The notes beneath the pieces are model-generated. The model was not told the DNA's origin and ran no database searches. It saw only the letters and a list, made by a program, of their open reading frames with translations. Position numbers and translations under genes: made by a program. This document shows positions 12,230-59,451 of a stretch of 64,000 nucleotides of DNA, one piece after another. The number at the start of each line of letters is the position of its first letter. Within the stretch, counting starts at the first letter, position 1. Source of the stretch: Candidula unifasciata (Eukaryota > Mollusca > Gastropoda > Stylommatophora > Geomitridae); NCBI GenBank assembly GCA_905116865.2, contig CAJHNH020002449.1, positions 1 to 64,000 on the forward strand, given 5' to 3'.

Positions 12230-12523
12230 TAAGATCTGCCACACCAGTCTTAAAGTGGTACATGCAGATAGTTAAAACAGTTAAATTGTTCCTCAGGTCA
12301 CCAACTTAATTCATTTTTTGACTCCGTTGGCCAAACGACAGATTTGATGAGCTGAAACAGTTGTTCCCAATGAAATCAATGCAAATCTAATTAATCGGTT
12401 CGCCCGCCAAATTATCCAAAAGCCATGAGTTGTTAACCCTTAGGCTCGGTATTATGGTTATCGCAACCCTTCGGCATTGATTCCATTATAAATACCGTAA
12501 ATCTGGGAGAAATGTGGCTTTTC

Positions 12524-12606
12524 TGCCTACGACCGGACGTGAACCCGGACCACAAGGTGTTCGTTACCCGGTCACCGCGCAATATGGTTTAACCAACTAC
12601 GCTAGC
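12524..12606 (-). repeat. tRNA-like sequence, SINE head or tRNA pseudogene
   Basis: The minus strand has an A-box-like TAGTTGGTTAA and a B-box-like GGTTCACGTCC within about 83 bp, with a long central part. No SINE core follows. The arm sequences do not pair well enough for me to call a working tRNA. Confidence 0.35.
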
Positions 12607-13191
12607 GAGCCGGGCCTCCCGCCGTATAACTTTTCCTTTGTTGGAGCAGGTAGGATGGAGATGAGGAGGAGAAGACGTAAAGTCCTATTCCATAATAAAG
12701 TCGGACAACTGTGTTGTTATTTCTTCTCTTGTTTCTATCCTGGAAAGTGTGTCGATTGCTGGTTGGCTGGCTAACAATTAGTTGTTTTTTCTCTAATTTT
12801 TCTACTTCTTCTAACACTTAAGACCTTTGCTTCTTTAACATATTCACTATTTTGGATAAATCAGCAGTCTTTTTATTCTTAAAATAGTACATACAGTAAA
12901 TTTAACTTTATCGTACTGCTTGGCAAGATCAGAAACACGAACATATTCTTGTGTGTTTGCGTGTGCGTGTGTTTCGTTTCTTCTGTAATACCGCGGAGGT
13001 AGGCGGCCAGTTCGCTACCTCAGCAACAAAACAACACCGACAGAACCAAATCTCATCAGTACCTGTTGTTTCACTTTCGTCTCTTCCATACGTGTCCGAT
13101 TAAGCGCAGCAGGAGATACTGGGGCTTAGTGCCATGACCCAGGTTGGCCCACCTTCCGAGATGGTTTAGGATGGTAACGGGCCGAAATAAT

Positions 13192-13272
13192 GGTCGATAG
13201 AGGATCTTCTACTGATGACCGGTAGACTCCGTCGATAGAGGATCTTCTACTGATGACCAATAGACTCCTGTC
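13192..13272. repeat. Two-copy tandem repeat, about 39 bp
   Basis: gtcgatagaggatcttctac followed by tgatgacc..tagactcc appears twice in a row with two or three differences. Confidence 0.8.
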
Positions 13273-13628
13273 GTGTATGCTCTCCTGGAGTTTTCTTATT
13301 ATTCCTTGCACCACTGCTACTAACACTTTTCAATTTCCTAGCAGACACAATGAGGGCTAATTTAATGTTTGAAAGTTTTTGAGAATAACACAACGACTGA
13401 TAAACAATGTTTACAGCGCGAAAATCTGACTACAAGTGATGCTACTCGTCGGCCGAAAACATGGAGCCATAGCCGTGTTTGTTACGTTCGTGCACCGAGG
13501 TTTTGTTCACGGGTCCAGTCACTATTCGTTGGGAAGTTGTGTTTGTGGGCCGATTTGTTCGTGAATAGAGATGTCCATAGCCTGATGTAATACTGTTTAT
13601 ATATATATAAATATATGTTTTTGTTAGG

Positions 13629-13812
13629 TCCCTTTTCCACACCTATAGGCGTATAGATCTAGACCTATATTTTTATAGACCAATCGGGACAAGATAGGTG
13701 ATGTGGTCAGCTTCAGACCGGCTGCCTTTACTTCCCGTGACTGCACCCGGTACCCATTCAAGGCTGGGTCGACCTGGAAGTCAAGGTCATTTTTGAAAAA
13801 AGTCTGGCTCCG
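13629..13812 (-). repeat. SINE, common core, minus orientation
   Basis: Reverse copy: tail (ggtccct..ccacacctataggc), core (gtacccattcaaggctgg gtcgacctgg) and start of head (ctggctccgccagg). Confidence 0.75.
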
Positions 13813-13924
13813 CCAGGGAGATATATCTGTATGTATTTATACAAATAAATATTAGCTGTCACATATAAACTTATTTGCGTTTCCCTTACATGATGTTGTT
13901 AATCAACCCCAGCATTATTTGGCT

Positions 13925-14040
13925 GTTGTGTGGTTTCTCTAGGCAAATTTACGTCAAGTAGTTTGTCATTGCTTCTGGACGGTCGATTTCTCTATACCAC
14001 TGTCAAAGCCAACGCAAGGCCCAGCCACCGATGCCGGCTT
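13925..14040 (-). repeat. C-type SINE fragment, minus orientation
   Basis: Matches the body of the C-type SINE (tctctaggcaaatttacgtc, ccactgtcaaagccaacgc). The tRNA-like head is largely missing. Confidence 0.65.
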
Positions 14041-14529
14041 GTCACATATTACAACTTTAATATGTGTAGCACATATAGAGATAATAATAATTTCGCGCAC
14101 TTTAATTCTACAAATGTAAACATACAAAACGTGTCATTGATAAATATGTAGTTGTGGTGAACACAAGTAAATCAACTGTTTGATTTTATTTTAGAAACAG
14201 TTATTTGTGTTGCACTTGTTACAAATGACTGTTACAGTATTTGACATCAGTACATTTGATAGAGATTTATATTCTTCTATCCTACATTTTTGTCAGACAC
14301 TCACACACAAATCCAAAGCACCATATACATAGAAGACCACATCACCAGGGATCATATCAATATAAACAGGAAACATAGATAAATATGTTACTAAATAAAA
14401 TAATTTAATTTCTTTTAAAATATAATCTCTGAAAATATATATTAATTCTGGATGCAGAACACAAGTGGTAAATGTGCAGTAACTTTCAGTGTGTTGATTG
14501 TCCGTATATACTTTACCTTTTGAATTGTC

Positions 14530-15450
14530 TTTAGGTAAAAGCTTTATGTTGTCAGTGACTGTTGCATTTACTGCAGTCTCCAGCATAATAAATGCAGAGC
14601 AAGACAACATATTTTAAAATGTTGACAGTGATTATTGCCTTGACTGCAATATTCTGAATTATAAAGACAGAGAGAGATTATAACACGTTTACGCTAAGTT
14701 GACAGGAGAGGTGCCTTGAGCTCCCGAGTAACTTTTAAGGGGTTGAGAGCTCCCACCAACGCCCCCCCCCAACCTTAACCCCCCACCCACCACCTCCCAT
14801 AAATCCCCCAAAATTTGCAATTTTAAAGACGTACCCTTTTACAGTTTTTTTTTTTTTTAATATTTTATATCATTTCTGTTTCATAGTTTAATGTTTATTT
14901 ACCATTCAGCACAAAATAATATTAGTAATAGAAAAAAATAATGTTAATATTGGCCACTTAAATAGGACTTGAACCCTTTAGAATCCGTCTCCTATAACAT
15001 TATGAACACCCCCCCCCCCCCCCCCCCTTTTTCCCTTTTTTTCAACGAAGTGTTCTTTGTCCCGGCGCTCCTGATAGGCAGTAACTATTACATAGGCTAC
15101 ATTCATCATTTAATTGCAGAAAGAGAAAGACAACGGATCACAAAATGTTAAGGGCTAAAATGTGGCAGGGCTTATTACATTGACTACACTATCCAAATTT
15201 TTTTTAAATACAGAAAGATAGCAGATCACAACATGTTAAGGCAATGGTGACAGAGCTCAAAACATCGAATACACCAAGACCGTCCCCATCTGACAGGGGA
15301 AAACGGTCTTGACTACACTAACCAGAATAATAAAGACAGACAGCAGATCATAAAGTGTCAAGGTTATGTTGACAATAATTACTGCATTGACTGCAATATC
15401 CAGAATAATAAAGAAAGAGAAAGACGACGTATCACAAAATATTGAGGCTA
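14530..15450. repeat. Diverged tandem-like repeats downstream of the chitin synthase
   Basis: A unit around (tgac)a..attactgcattgactgcaat, then ccagaataataaagacaga, agatcacaaaatgtt recurs at least five times with drift and intervening C-rich (14760-14800, 15008-15027) sequence. A hairpin sits at 15276-15310 (aagaccgtcccc / ggggaaaacggtctt). Confidence 0.6.
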
Positions 15451-15659
15451 TGTAAACAAAAAAATTGTACAGAAAATACAGAAAATACAAGAGAGGGATA
15501 GCTAGGATTAAAATGGTAATTAAACACATTTTCAGATGACTGAATGGGCTGTCAGATAAATTATAATAAATGCTTTCGAAGATACGACTGAAAGACTGGC
15601 AATTTACACGTTGCATAATTTTTGTTGTTGTTGTTGAAACCCAGTCCTGAGGTATCAGA

Positions 15660-16188
15660 CATTTAAAATCACAAATAGTTTATTAACTAGAGCACACACA
15701 GTTCCTGACAAGTTTACAGTTGCTTTAATGTATGAAATATGACACAATTTTTACCAGTATTTAAAGTGCCTTCTGTTCTCCACTTGAAATGGATATCTGT
15801 ATGTGCAGCGCTGTCTTTGCGTGAGTTTGACACTATGTATTTAAGTGCATTCACCGGTTCGTGAAGTTTAGTTTCCACTGTTATTTCTCTAGACCAAATG
15901 GGTGGCATTCGAAAAGTATTCAAGTACGTATTTGATACCCAATTTTTAAATATATTCTGGTCGACAACAGTTTACTAATGAAATGCAAGTCACTTTCCTG
16001 AAAAAGCAATAAGTGATATAGAACTCAGATTTACTATAAACAGTTGGTGTGTAGAATCAGTTTTGTAGCAGACATATTCAAGGTTACATTATACGCATTT
16101 TAAATCATGTTGTACTGCACTTCATTAATGGTAAGGATTACATCTTGTTGTCACAGCCAATACTGATTCTCTACGATGACACAGTAGG
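15660..16188 (-). other. Likely 3' UTR of chitin synthase with AATAAA at 15679-15684
   Basis: Unique AT-rich sequence after the TGA stop. The first clear polyadenylation hexamer on the minus strand is AATAAA at 15679-15684, about 505 nt after the stop. Cleavage would fall near 15660, just outside the block of diverged repeats at 14.5-15.45 kb. Confidence 0.4.
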
Positions 16189-51522
<35,334 letters not shown>

Positions 51523-51559
51523 GAGTTTTAAGTGTACATGCTTTTTTGTCAATCTGGCC

Positions 51560-51567
51560 TATTTATA
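51560..51567 (-). promoter_or_regulatory. Putative TATA box of the chitin synthase gene
   Basis: TATAAATA on the minus strand, 38 bp upstream of the proposed ATG. A start site about 30 bp downstream of the box would leave a 5' leader of only 15-20 nt. An upstream ATG-TAC-ACT-TAA micro-frame lies between box and start codon. Position and the lack of an acceptor support the call; nothing else does. Confidence 0.35.
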
Positions 51568-51599
51568 CACAGACTGTTGGTTCGTGGCCTTTGAGGCAG

Positions 51600-52090
51600 A
51601 TACATAGACTTCAAAGGAAACACTTCAAATAGTTGCCTTTTACAATATGCTTGTTTAGTGGGGGGAGGGGGGCTATTTGTTCTTTTATCTCTAAATTGGA
51701 CCCAGAACCCACCCTGCGAAGCTTTGGAGCCAACCCAGGCTCAAAAAATTGAGCTGGAGACATGTTTCTTGAAACTGCGTGGGACGAAAATCCGAAGAAA
51801 AAAAGGAGCTGGGCATTCAACGTCAGATGTTTCATGGAATATATGGAAGACCTAATACAGTGGTTATCAAATGTTTAGACGAGACTATCTAGTAAATAAA
51901 ATAAATGGCTCTGTGTTTACGGAGTTTTTCATTACTTGCTATTTTGTGGCACAATAAATACACTAATTGCGCCATCCTTGCATATTAAACTGTACAAATA
52001 TAGGCTGTTTGTGTTCTTAATGCAATGTGGTTGTTTCAACGGTATTATTTCGGGATTTTAGAGAGCGAATTATGTTCGGGTACATTAAAA
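51600..52090. other. Upstream flank of the chitin synthase, no second gene seen
   Basis: Unique sequence with a short G-rich tract at 51659-51671. A cagtggttatcaaatg at 51859 is hAT-end-like but without a partner. No myosin-motor motif is present here or further upstream. Confidence 0.45.
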
Positions 52091-52095
52091 GAAGG

Positions 52096-52231
52096 TCGGC
52101 TCTGTGGCTAAATCGATGCGAACGCTTCGTAATGCCGGGATACCGGGTTCGATCCCGGATGCGGGCCAAGCGCCTTGCGTTGGTTTCGACAGTGGTATCA
52201 GTCCTGTAAAGGATACGCAACTAATCTAACA
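52096..52231 (+). repeat. C-type SINE with internal deletion
   Basis: Intact head (ggctctgtggctaaatcgat; B box GGGTTCGATCCCGG), then a jump from gtttcgacagtggtatca to gtcctgtaaaggatacgc. The central ~100 bp are missing. Confidence 0.85.
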
Positions 52232-52239
52232 TTAGGAGG

Positions 52240-52794
52240 GGAAAGTCAAAATGCTAGTTATGTCCCTGAATTAGTTTCAAACTAACATCAATCAGGGAAA
52301 AATTGTAGGCTCATATGAATAAATGAGATTGCTGAAAAACAAGCATCCAATGCCAAAACGCTTATCGAAGATATTGAGAACGTGTATAGCCTTTACATCT
52401 GAAGAGATGTTTTACAGGAACTATAATTCAGCATACATTGACTCATTCGAGCAGGCATCCAGGCAAAAGGTGGACTCAACAAGTACTAAATAAGGAAAAT
52501 ATATTATGTGAGGCATAGGATATTAAGCAAAGCCATAGTATTCAAAGGTAAGTAATACATTGTTATATTAATGTCAATGTGTCGTTTACGTCATTACACT
52601 TTTAGACACCAGTGTACTTCACACGCTGGCAGCAAAATCTGCTGTGAGAATCATTTACATTTAAATCTAATCTAGTCTCTGCCAGAGGTCTTACTTGAGA
52701 TGTCATGACCAGGGAGGCAGGAACCTGGAGACTCAGGCACCTTGTGCGCTCCCCCCAACACACACACACACTCACACAATTGTTAAATGTGTAT

Positions 52795-52825
<31 letters not shown>

Positions 52826-53515
52826 CGTGGGGGGGGGGAGAGGGGATGCTCCGCTCTTTATAATTACTGGATGGGCAAAACCCCTTGCCCAAACTTCCCT
52901 ACCCTTCTCATAAAATTGGTAAGAGGGCTATGTTGTGCCCCTTTCCATCTATGGACGTTCTCTTTTAAGTATGTGTTTATACATTTCAGATTATTTTAAA
53001 TATAATATAATTTCCTATCAGATAGTACTAATAATACTGTGTACTTCGACAAACCTCAAGTACCTGAAGGCCCTTCCATCACTTCTGAAACGTATTGGGT
53101 GTGGGGGGGGGGGCCGCTAAGGACACCCCCTTCCTATGTTTTTTCTTGTGTAGGCGTCCCTCGTTCAAATAAAGTATTACGTTATAACAAACAACAGAAT
53201 CTGTATACTTTATTATGTGTGTTATTTCATCGTATATTGCTAGGTGATTAATAGAGTGAAATATGCCAGGCAATAAATTGTGCATGTTGTTAGTTGTGTT
53301 GTCGGTTTTTTGTGTGTAAATATCTACAACAGGGAAACATTTCTGTGATTACAACGCCAACCAATTTTAAATGTATATATAATATGTATTTTAAAAATCT
53401 TACTTTGTGTTATTTTCTTTGGCGAGCTGCACCTTTACTGTATCATCGCAGTTGGATGCTGGCAGTGAATCTTCCTGAACGAAACTTTCACAGCGATTGT
53501 AGGTAGCACTAATGT
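52240..53515. other. Intergenic; CA/GT microsatellites, no gene
   Basis: Contains CA- and GT-rich arrays at 52757-52840 with an adjacent G run and another G run at 53103-53112. No exon was seen. Confidence 0.5.
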
Positions 53516-53517
53516 CA

Positions 53518-53830
53518 TTTATAGTCTGCAGAATAATCATCATCGATGTAATCGTGTCAGTAAAACAAAATACAACTTCAATTAATTAACTATTTATTAC
53601 AGTCTGTAGAATAATCATCATCCATGTAATCGTGTCAGTAAAACAAAATACAACTTCAATCAATGAACTATTTATTACAGTCTGAATAATAATCATTATC
53701 GATGTAATCGTGTCAGTAAAACAAAATACAACTTCAATCAATTAACTATTTATTACAGTCTGTAGAATAATCATCATCCATGTAATCGTGTCAGTAAAAC
53801 AAAATACACTTCTATCAATGAACTATTTAT
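53518..53830. repeat. 78-bp minisatellite, 4 copies
   Basis: Unit tattacagtctgtagaataa, tcatcatccatgtaatcgtg, tcagtaaaacaaaatacaac, ttcaatcaatgaactatt. Copies alternate between cgatgtaa/attaact and ccatgtaa/atgaact, suggesting a two-unit (156-bp) duplication. Confidence 0.95.
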
Positions 53831-54329
53831 TACACTACTTATTTGTCACATAAAATATTTTTTTTTAAACTGTACCAGATAAACAAACAAACAAAAAGGA
53901 TCTTAATATAAGCTTGTAAAAAGAGGTAATTTTAGATAGTTGCTGCGTCAAGGGTGTGAGCCCAGTGAGTAGTGATATTAATTGTTACAACATCAAATAC
54001 AAATTCTGTAGTAACTATTGATTAGAGAAATTATAGACCGACTGACGGTGTTTTCAGACATGAGAAACATTGGATTCGAGAACTTTGTGATAACTGGCAA
54101 GACTGACGAAAGAAGAGCAACGGGATAGCAAACAGATAAAAACCCGAATGTCCTGGTCATATGGATGGGACGAGACATAAACACTGATCTGATCTGGTAA
54201 TCAAGTGAGATAGTGAAACAGGACCGCCTACGATTATGCAGATGATTATGATAGTTGTGGCTATGATGATGATGATGACTATGATGATGATAATGATAAT
54301 GACGGTGATAAACAACAGGTGGTTAGTTT

Positions 54330-54590
54330 CTAACATGAAAGCAAGGAAAATGTTGAAAAGATTAGCTATACGAAAGAATCAATTATGGGCTGGAGAGAAT
54401 GATGCACCTAGGTGTGACCAGAGGGTTCGGCCGGCACACTACGCTCAGAGTAAAATCAAGACGGACATACAACCAGACTACTACCGACACCATTAGGATT
54501 TGAACTCTGCACTGGCTGATGAGGATGGGGACGGAGCGCGTATGGGAATGCCCCGAGTGATGTGATGTCAGTTCTTGAATAACCTCAACC
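54330..54590 (+). pseudogene. Possible LINE remnant with D-SINE-like tail
   Basis: KARKMLKRLAIRKNQLWAGEN is only weakly LINE-like. The end (ggacggagcgcgtatgggaa, gagtgatgtgatgtca) resembles the tail of the D-type SINE. A similar tail occurs at 56640-56700. Confidence 0.35.
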
Positions 54591-54679
54591 CAACGCTACG
54601 AAAGAATCAAGAAAAACGGAATGACCAGCTCTACGAAACGACTGACATAAATAACGAAGTTAAAATTGCGTGGTCGAAA

Positions 54680-55015
54680 TCTAAAAAGGACCCTTTTCCA
54701 CTCCTTTAGGCCTAAAACATAGGTCTAGCCCTATATGCCCAATACACATGACGCGTGGAAAAGCATCCTTCACTTTTTTAAACCTATCATGTGTCTACAG
54801 TTGGAATCGTAGAATAGAAAAATAAGTTAAGAAAAGCAAAGATCCCTTCTCAAGTCTTTACCCATAATTTTACAGACCAATTAGCCCTAGGTGGATAATG
54901 TGTTCAGCATTACGCCGGCAGTCTTTACTTCCACAGGACATACATCCTGATACCAATTTTAGGCTGGATCGACGCCCGGTACCATGATTTTAAAAATCCA
55001 CGCAGCCAGCAGTGG
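54680..55015 (-). repeat. Two SINE fragments, mostly minus orientation
   Basis: A tail-only fragment (ataggtctagccctatatgc, gcgtggaaaagcatcc) at 54680-54780 is followed by a minus copy at 54836-55015 with the alternative (cacgcagcc..cagtggg) head. Confidence 0.6.
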
Positions 55016-55129
55016 GAGAAAAGAAAAATACTAAAGAGAAAAAAGCTTCTACTGTACATTAGTAAATGTCCCGATTCTACAAACTAAGTTAGTCTTATTT
55101 GACATATGGTGCTGGTCCCATTATTTTAT

Positions 55130-55240
55130 AGATGAATCTGGATGACAGGGTTAGTCTCAGCCAGCTAACTTTACTTTAAACTAAATGTTCAACTACCCAT
55201 TCTGGCCTGGGTCGATATGGGAGCCAAGATCAATCTTACA
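55130..55240 (-). repeat. SINE core fragment, minus orientation
   Basis: caactacccattctggcctg, ggtcgatatgggagccaaga is the reverse core of the common SINE. Confidence 0.55.
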
Positions 55241-55244
55241 AATC

Positions 55245-55605
55245 AACCCAATCAACAGGAGTTCGAAACTGTTGTCATTGATATAACAGGCAAGAGTCCT
55301 ATTCCTGCGCTTGCGCGGCTTCCAATTTACGTGACAATTACCGAACATTCCATCCAATGACAGTGCACACCGCTTAATGCTATCTTGGATGTGGCGAATT
55401 TCTGTTGTGAAGAAAAATTTGTTTATGGCGGCAAATTTTTCTAGCTTGTATTCCTTGAAAAGATGAATTTTTGATTTTAAAAAGCCATTTCTTGGGCCCC
55501 CTACAGTTCTCCTTATCAGGTCTGCGCCGTATCCGTTTTTATTAAAATTTTGCTGGTGTGAGATCACCGCTGCTAGAAGTTCCACCGGCCGGCCCGAATG
55601 TTTTT
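55245..55605 (-). other. Unassigned open stretch between SINEs
   Basis: A minus-strand frame stays open for about 120 codons of unique sequence here (e.g. NFNKNGYGADLIRR, KFFFTTEIRHIQDSIKRC) and reads into SINE on both sides. Residue order faintly recalls retroelement proteins, but no motif is firm. There is no start or splice context. Confidence 0.25.
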
Positions 55606-55609
55606 GGCT

Positions 55610-55790
55610 GAAATCCACTCCGAATCCGTCTTTCCTCAAAAATGACCCTGGCTTCCAGGTCGACCCAGCCTATAATGGGTACACGGTAAAGTCCTGGGAA
55701 ATAAAGGCGGCCGGTGTAATTTTGACCACATAGCCCATAAAGGGCTGATTGATCTTACAGTTTGGTCCTTAACTTACTTTACTTTATTGT
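55610..55790 (+). repeat. SINE, common core
   Basis: tcctcaaaaatgaccctggc, ttccaggtcgacccagccta, ggtgtaattttgaccacat; the head is not recognisable. Confidence 0.75.
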
Positions 55791-55811
55791 AAGCGTCAAA
55801 AGGAGCACTAT

Positions 55812-56095
55812 GGGTCCTGTGGTAGCATGGCGTGGTTTGTTGCCGCTAGACGCTGAACTGACTGAAGATCTGAAGGTCAAGGGTTCAAATCCGCCTTGGT
55901 GTGGATATTTGTTTTAAACTGGTCTTTGCTCCAAACTTAAACCAGTAAAGAATGGATATCTGGTAATTTAGGTAGTAAAGGCGACCGGCGTGATGTTAAT
56001 CGCATCACGAATCGAGTGCCTATTTGTCTGTAGAAAAACATGTCTATCACTGTGTGCCCGATATAACAGAATCATGAAAATGGTTCGTTACTTTT
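55812..56095 (+). repeat. SINE, common core with variant head
   Basis: Head gtcctgtggtagcatggcg with GGGTTCAAATCCGCC as B box; core aggtagtaaaggcgaccggc, tgatgttaatcgcatcacg. Confidence 0.7.
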
Positions 56096-56736
56096 ACTGA
56101 ATATTAACATTATATAGATATGAGCTAACACACCGTGAAGACGTTGGAACACTCTTCAAGCGTCAAAGAGCATTGCATGAAATATAGAAGTTCGGGCACA
56201 CCAAATGTCAGTTTCTCATCATCTAACGTTGCCACGGAAAAGACAAAGTATTTCACGACATTCGACAATAATAATAACTTGTTTTAAAGTCGTTAGGACA
56301 CAAACACAATCGAACGTTTCCACGAGTCTGTATATCAATGGAATTCCAGACACAAATTCAAACCGTGACAGAAAACTAAACAGAAATGACAAACAGACAC
56401 TGCAATCACGACCTTCAAAAGTCACAGACAAAGATTTAACTCTTAACATGCAAGCTCAAAGCCCACTTTTTACAAGCACATTTGTAAACGTGAAATGTCG
56501 GGTAATCATTTCTAATCTTCTGCTTTTCTATAATCTCTTAAAGGAACAAGACCCTTATTATATTTATTTGCCGTAAAGCACTCTGTTATCATCAGCATCG
56601 TTATCATCATCTTCATTACCATTAATATTAGGCTCTCAAATAAAGATGGAGACGAAACGCATATGTAAGTATCCCAAGTGCTATGATGTCGATTCTTAAT
56701 TCAACATATAAACAACCACTAATATCAAGAGTTATG

Positions 56737-56771
<35 letters not shown>

Positions 56772-56807
56772 CCCCCAACCCCAACCCCCCCCCCCCCCCC
56801 CCCAAAA
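56737..56807. repeat. Poly(C) tract
   Basis: About 65 bp almost all C, interrupted by ccaacccccaaccccaa. The length may be unreliable. Confidence 0.9.
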
Positions 56808-57589
56808 AAAAAATTAATTAAAAAAAACGATTTGGCGCATTCTGAACTGAAGCGAACAGAAAATTAGCAAACAGGCAATTAAATAGAAAACAAATGGGCT
56901 GAGAAAATAAGGAAGTGCAAGAAAATTCCTAAAACGAACTTTGATGAGAGATGCCAGATGCGCTGAGCTGAAATCTGTATATGATATTGAAAGAATTTCA
57001 CAGAATAGAACAGAATCTAGGAATAGACTGCCAATCAAGTGTGACTAATAAAATCACTGCAAAATAATGATAGTGATGATGATGATAAGACTATGATTAA
57101 GCATACAGATTGACTCAGATTATGCCTAAAATTGCGGCCCTTGGCATTCTACGGGTATTTATTGTCCTGTTCAGTGCGTTCTTGTCATTACACTAGCAAG
57201 ACATCCACGTGGCTGCATCTTGATATGCAAGTAAGTGATTTTGTGAATTCGTGTGGTTTGGTGTGACTTATAAATGTGCTGCAACGTTCACGTTTTGTAT
57301 ATGTTTGTTATATTGTGAAGCTCGCTGACATACTTTTCGTTCTGTTTTTTTATCTTTCCCACATTATGCCTAGCATAGAAAGGCTACCCCGACTGCCCTT
57401 CATTATTTCATTGTCATTAGACTTTAGCTTAGTGCCAAGATTGATTCTTAGACGAAAGGTGTCCTTTTACTGGTCTTTGATTGTTATTAAGGAGTTAACA
57501 GAATGCCAACGGTCTTTTGTCCGCACCCAAAACATTTGCTTCTAAATCCTTTTATTTTTTCAATTACCCTTTTTATTTCAATGGCTTAT

Positions 57590-57770
57590 AGAGTATATGC
57601 TTGACTTCAGTTGCTTTGTGAAAACAAAAAATCGTCACACTGAACCAGCATACACCTAAGGGGAAGCTTTTGGTTATAATTTGACTAGGTTTATGTGCGC
57701 CGTAAAAAGTGGCATATGATTGCTGGTCACCAAGTAGTCCTGAAAAGATCTCTTGCAGTGTTGATACGAT
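57590..57770 (+). repeat. Dispersed repeat G, copy 2
   Basis: See 6425-6590: aatcgtcacactgaaccagc, ggtcaccaagtagtcctga. Same order and orientation. Confidence 0.5.
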
Positions 57771-57851
57771 CAAAAGAGACACCCCAATACTGACCTGACT
57801 GGCGACGATGTCGTCTACTGACCAGCCAATAAGGGATTCGTTTGCCGATCA

Positions 57852-57918
<67 letters not shown>

Positions 57919-57930
57919 CATATATATATA
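57852..57930. repeat. (TA)n microsatellite
   Basis: About 31 TA units, then a CATACA break and a few more. Confidence 0.97.
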
Positions 57931-58174
57931 TTTACACACACACACATATGTATGCATGCTGCTAAACTCTAACTTTTATAGACTCAGTGGGTATTGGTCA
58001 ACCTTGGGACTAACTCTTTCTTGGTCTTCCTCTCGCCTTCCTTCCAGATGTTCTGCTGTTAAAAGTCTCATATGCAGTTTGGCATGGCTGCATTCTTACT
58101 ATCTGGTTAAACTTTTTTTTTTTTTTTTTTGGTTGGTCTGTCAATAAAATCTAGACAGAGAAATTAGCTCCAGC

Positions 58175-58705
58175 TAATCAAGTAATGGGTCAACTATCTT
58201 CCCTGTTGACACACAAGCAGATACCTCGGAGTACTAAAGTGAATCTTATCATAACTATTTTTTTGGCCAACACTATGCTATCAATGACATACGTGGACAC
58301 TTACATCCTCCAATGAACGTAAAATTGTGACAACAGAGATAAAATGCCTTAGAAGAGCTGCAGGAGTTTCAAGGAAAGACAGAATACGAAATCATGAAAT
58401 CAGACGAATGCTAGGAATAAAGCCAGTCTTACAGGTCATCAAAGAACAACAAATGAAGTGGTTTGGACACATAACAAGAATGCCCTGGTACTATCCGCTA
58501 CAGCGAGCCACACTAAAACGTTACTACGGGTATAGAGCGAGGGGCAGACCTCGGAAAACATGGAGTGATGGCATTAAGAACAGCCTTACAGAAATGAACA
58601 TCAGTCTTAATAGTGCTCTTGACAGAGCTCATCAACGAACATTACATCTCCCTCCGATACTTCGATGAGGTAAAAGGTGGAAGAGAAGAAGAAGAAGAAT
58701 AAAAT
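58175..58705 (+). pseudogene. LINE ORF2 3' remnant, GAA-tailed family 2
   Basis: NQVMGQLSSLLTHKQIPRS, then TTEIKCLRRAAGVSRKDRI, QQMKWFGHITRMPWYYP, RARGRPRKTWSDGIK. The last 113 codons are open. The end gatgaggtaaaaggtggaag is followed by (GAA)n. Same family as 9950-10550 and the tail at 28005-28060. Confidence 0.88.
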
Positions 58706-59107
58706 CTAGACATGGTCTTATTCAACTTTCTCTCTAATGCTGGTATTCGTAGCTCTGTCTCTTCTGTTCACACTTCTGAATAATTTTCATGTGACTTTAT
58801 AATGTAATAATAATTAAAGTATTCTTTATTCAAAAGTAAACAGTAGGAAGAAAGTGATCTTCAAAGCCATGCAAAATCCATCTCCCTTTATTAAACAAAA
58901 CAGCTTTTGTCTATGACTGCTCCTCTACGTGCGTTTTCCTAAGGCTGTATCTTCCTTACATGAACACGCGAAGCCAGTCATATTTACACACGAATTACTT
59001 CCAAATGCCGTATAAACACAGATTCATTCATTATTTCCTAGGAAGCAACAAGTTCATTCGCTGCCCTCACAGCTTTCCTGTGGCTTAAGCATTGGCCTCG
59101 TGACGCT

Positions 59108-59155
59108 AACACAATACTGACACAATACTGACACAATACTGACACAATACTGACA
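59108..59155. repeat. 11-bp tandem repeat, 4 copies
   Basis: acacaatactg repeated four times without change. Confidence 0.95.
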
Positions 59156-59216
59156 GGTTTTCTATAATTGTGGACATATGAAATGCATGCTGCTTTTGGG
59201 GTAGACATGTAAAAAC

Positions 59217-59429
59217 ACACACACTTAGTCCTTACAAAGAGGATATCGGAAGGCAAAGGGGATCAACAGTTTAACTTTTTCTGTCCCATGCAGCTGCTAC
59301 TTTTGATGCCAAACTATAATTGTTCCTCTTTAAAGTAAAAAAAAAAAAAAAGAGTTGAATGCAAAGGTTATGTGATACATGTTCTTCGTATTAGTTAATC
59401 ACTGGACGAAGGAAAATAAATATCAAGTA
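59217..59429 (+). repeat. Left arm of long inverted repeat
   Basis: 213 bp nearly identical to the reverse complement of 61158-61364. Shared landmarks are agaggatatcggaaggcaaa, cccatgcagctgctactttt, gttatgtgatacatgttctt and actggacgaaggaaaataaa. Confidence 0.95.
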
Positions 59430-59451
59430 ATGGTGGACTTTTAGAAAAAGT

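Noticed and set aside
53518..53830. CRISPR array
   Set aside because: The repeats are contiguous with no spacers and the setting is eukaryotic.
58327..58668. A host gene encoding the 113-residue basic protein
   Set aside because: The sequence matches the C-terminus of a non-LTR reverse transcriptase and has the family's GAA-tailed 3' end.
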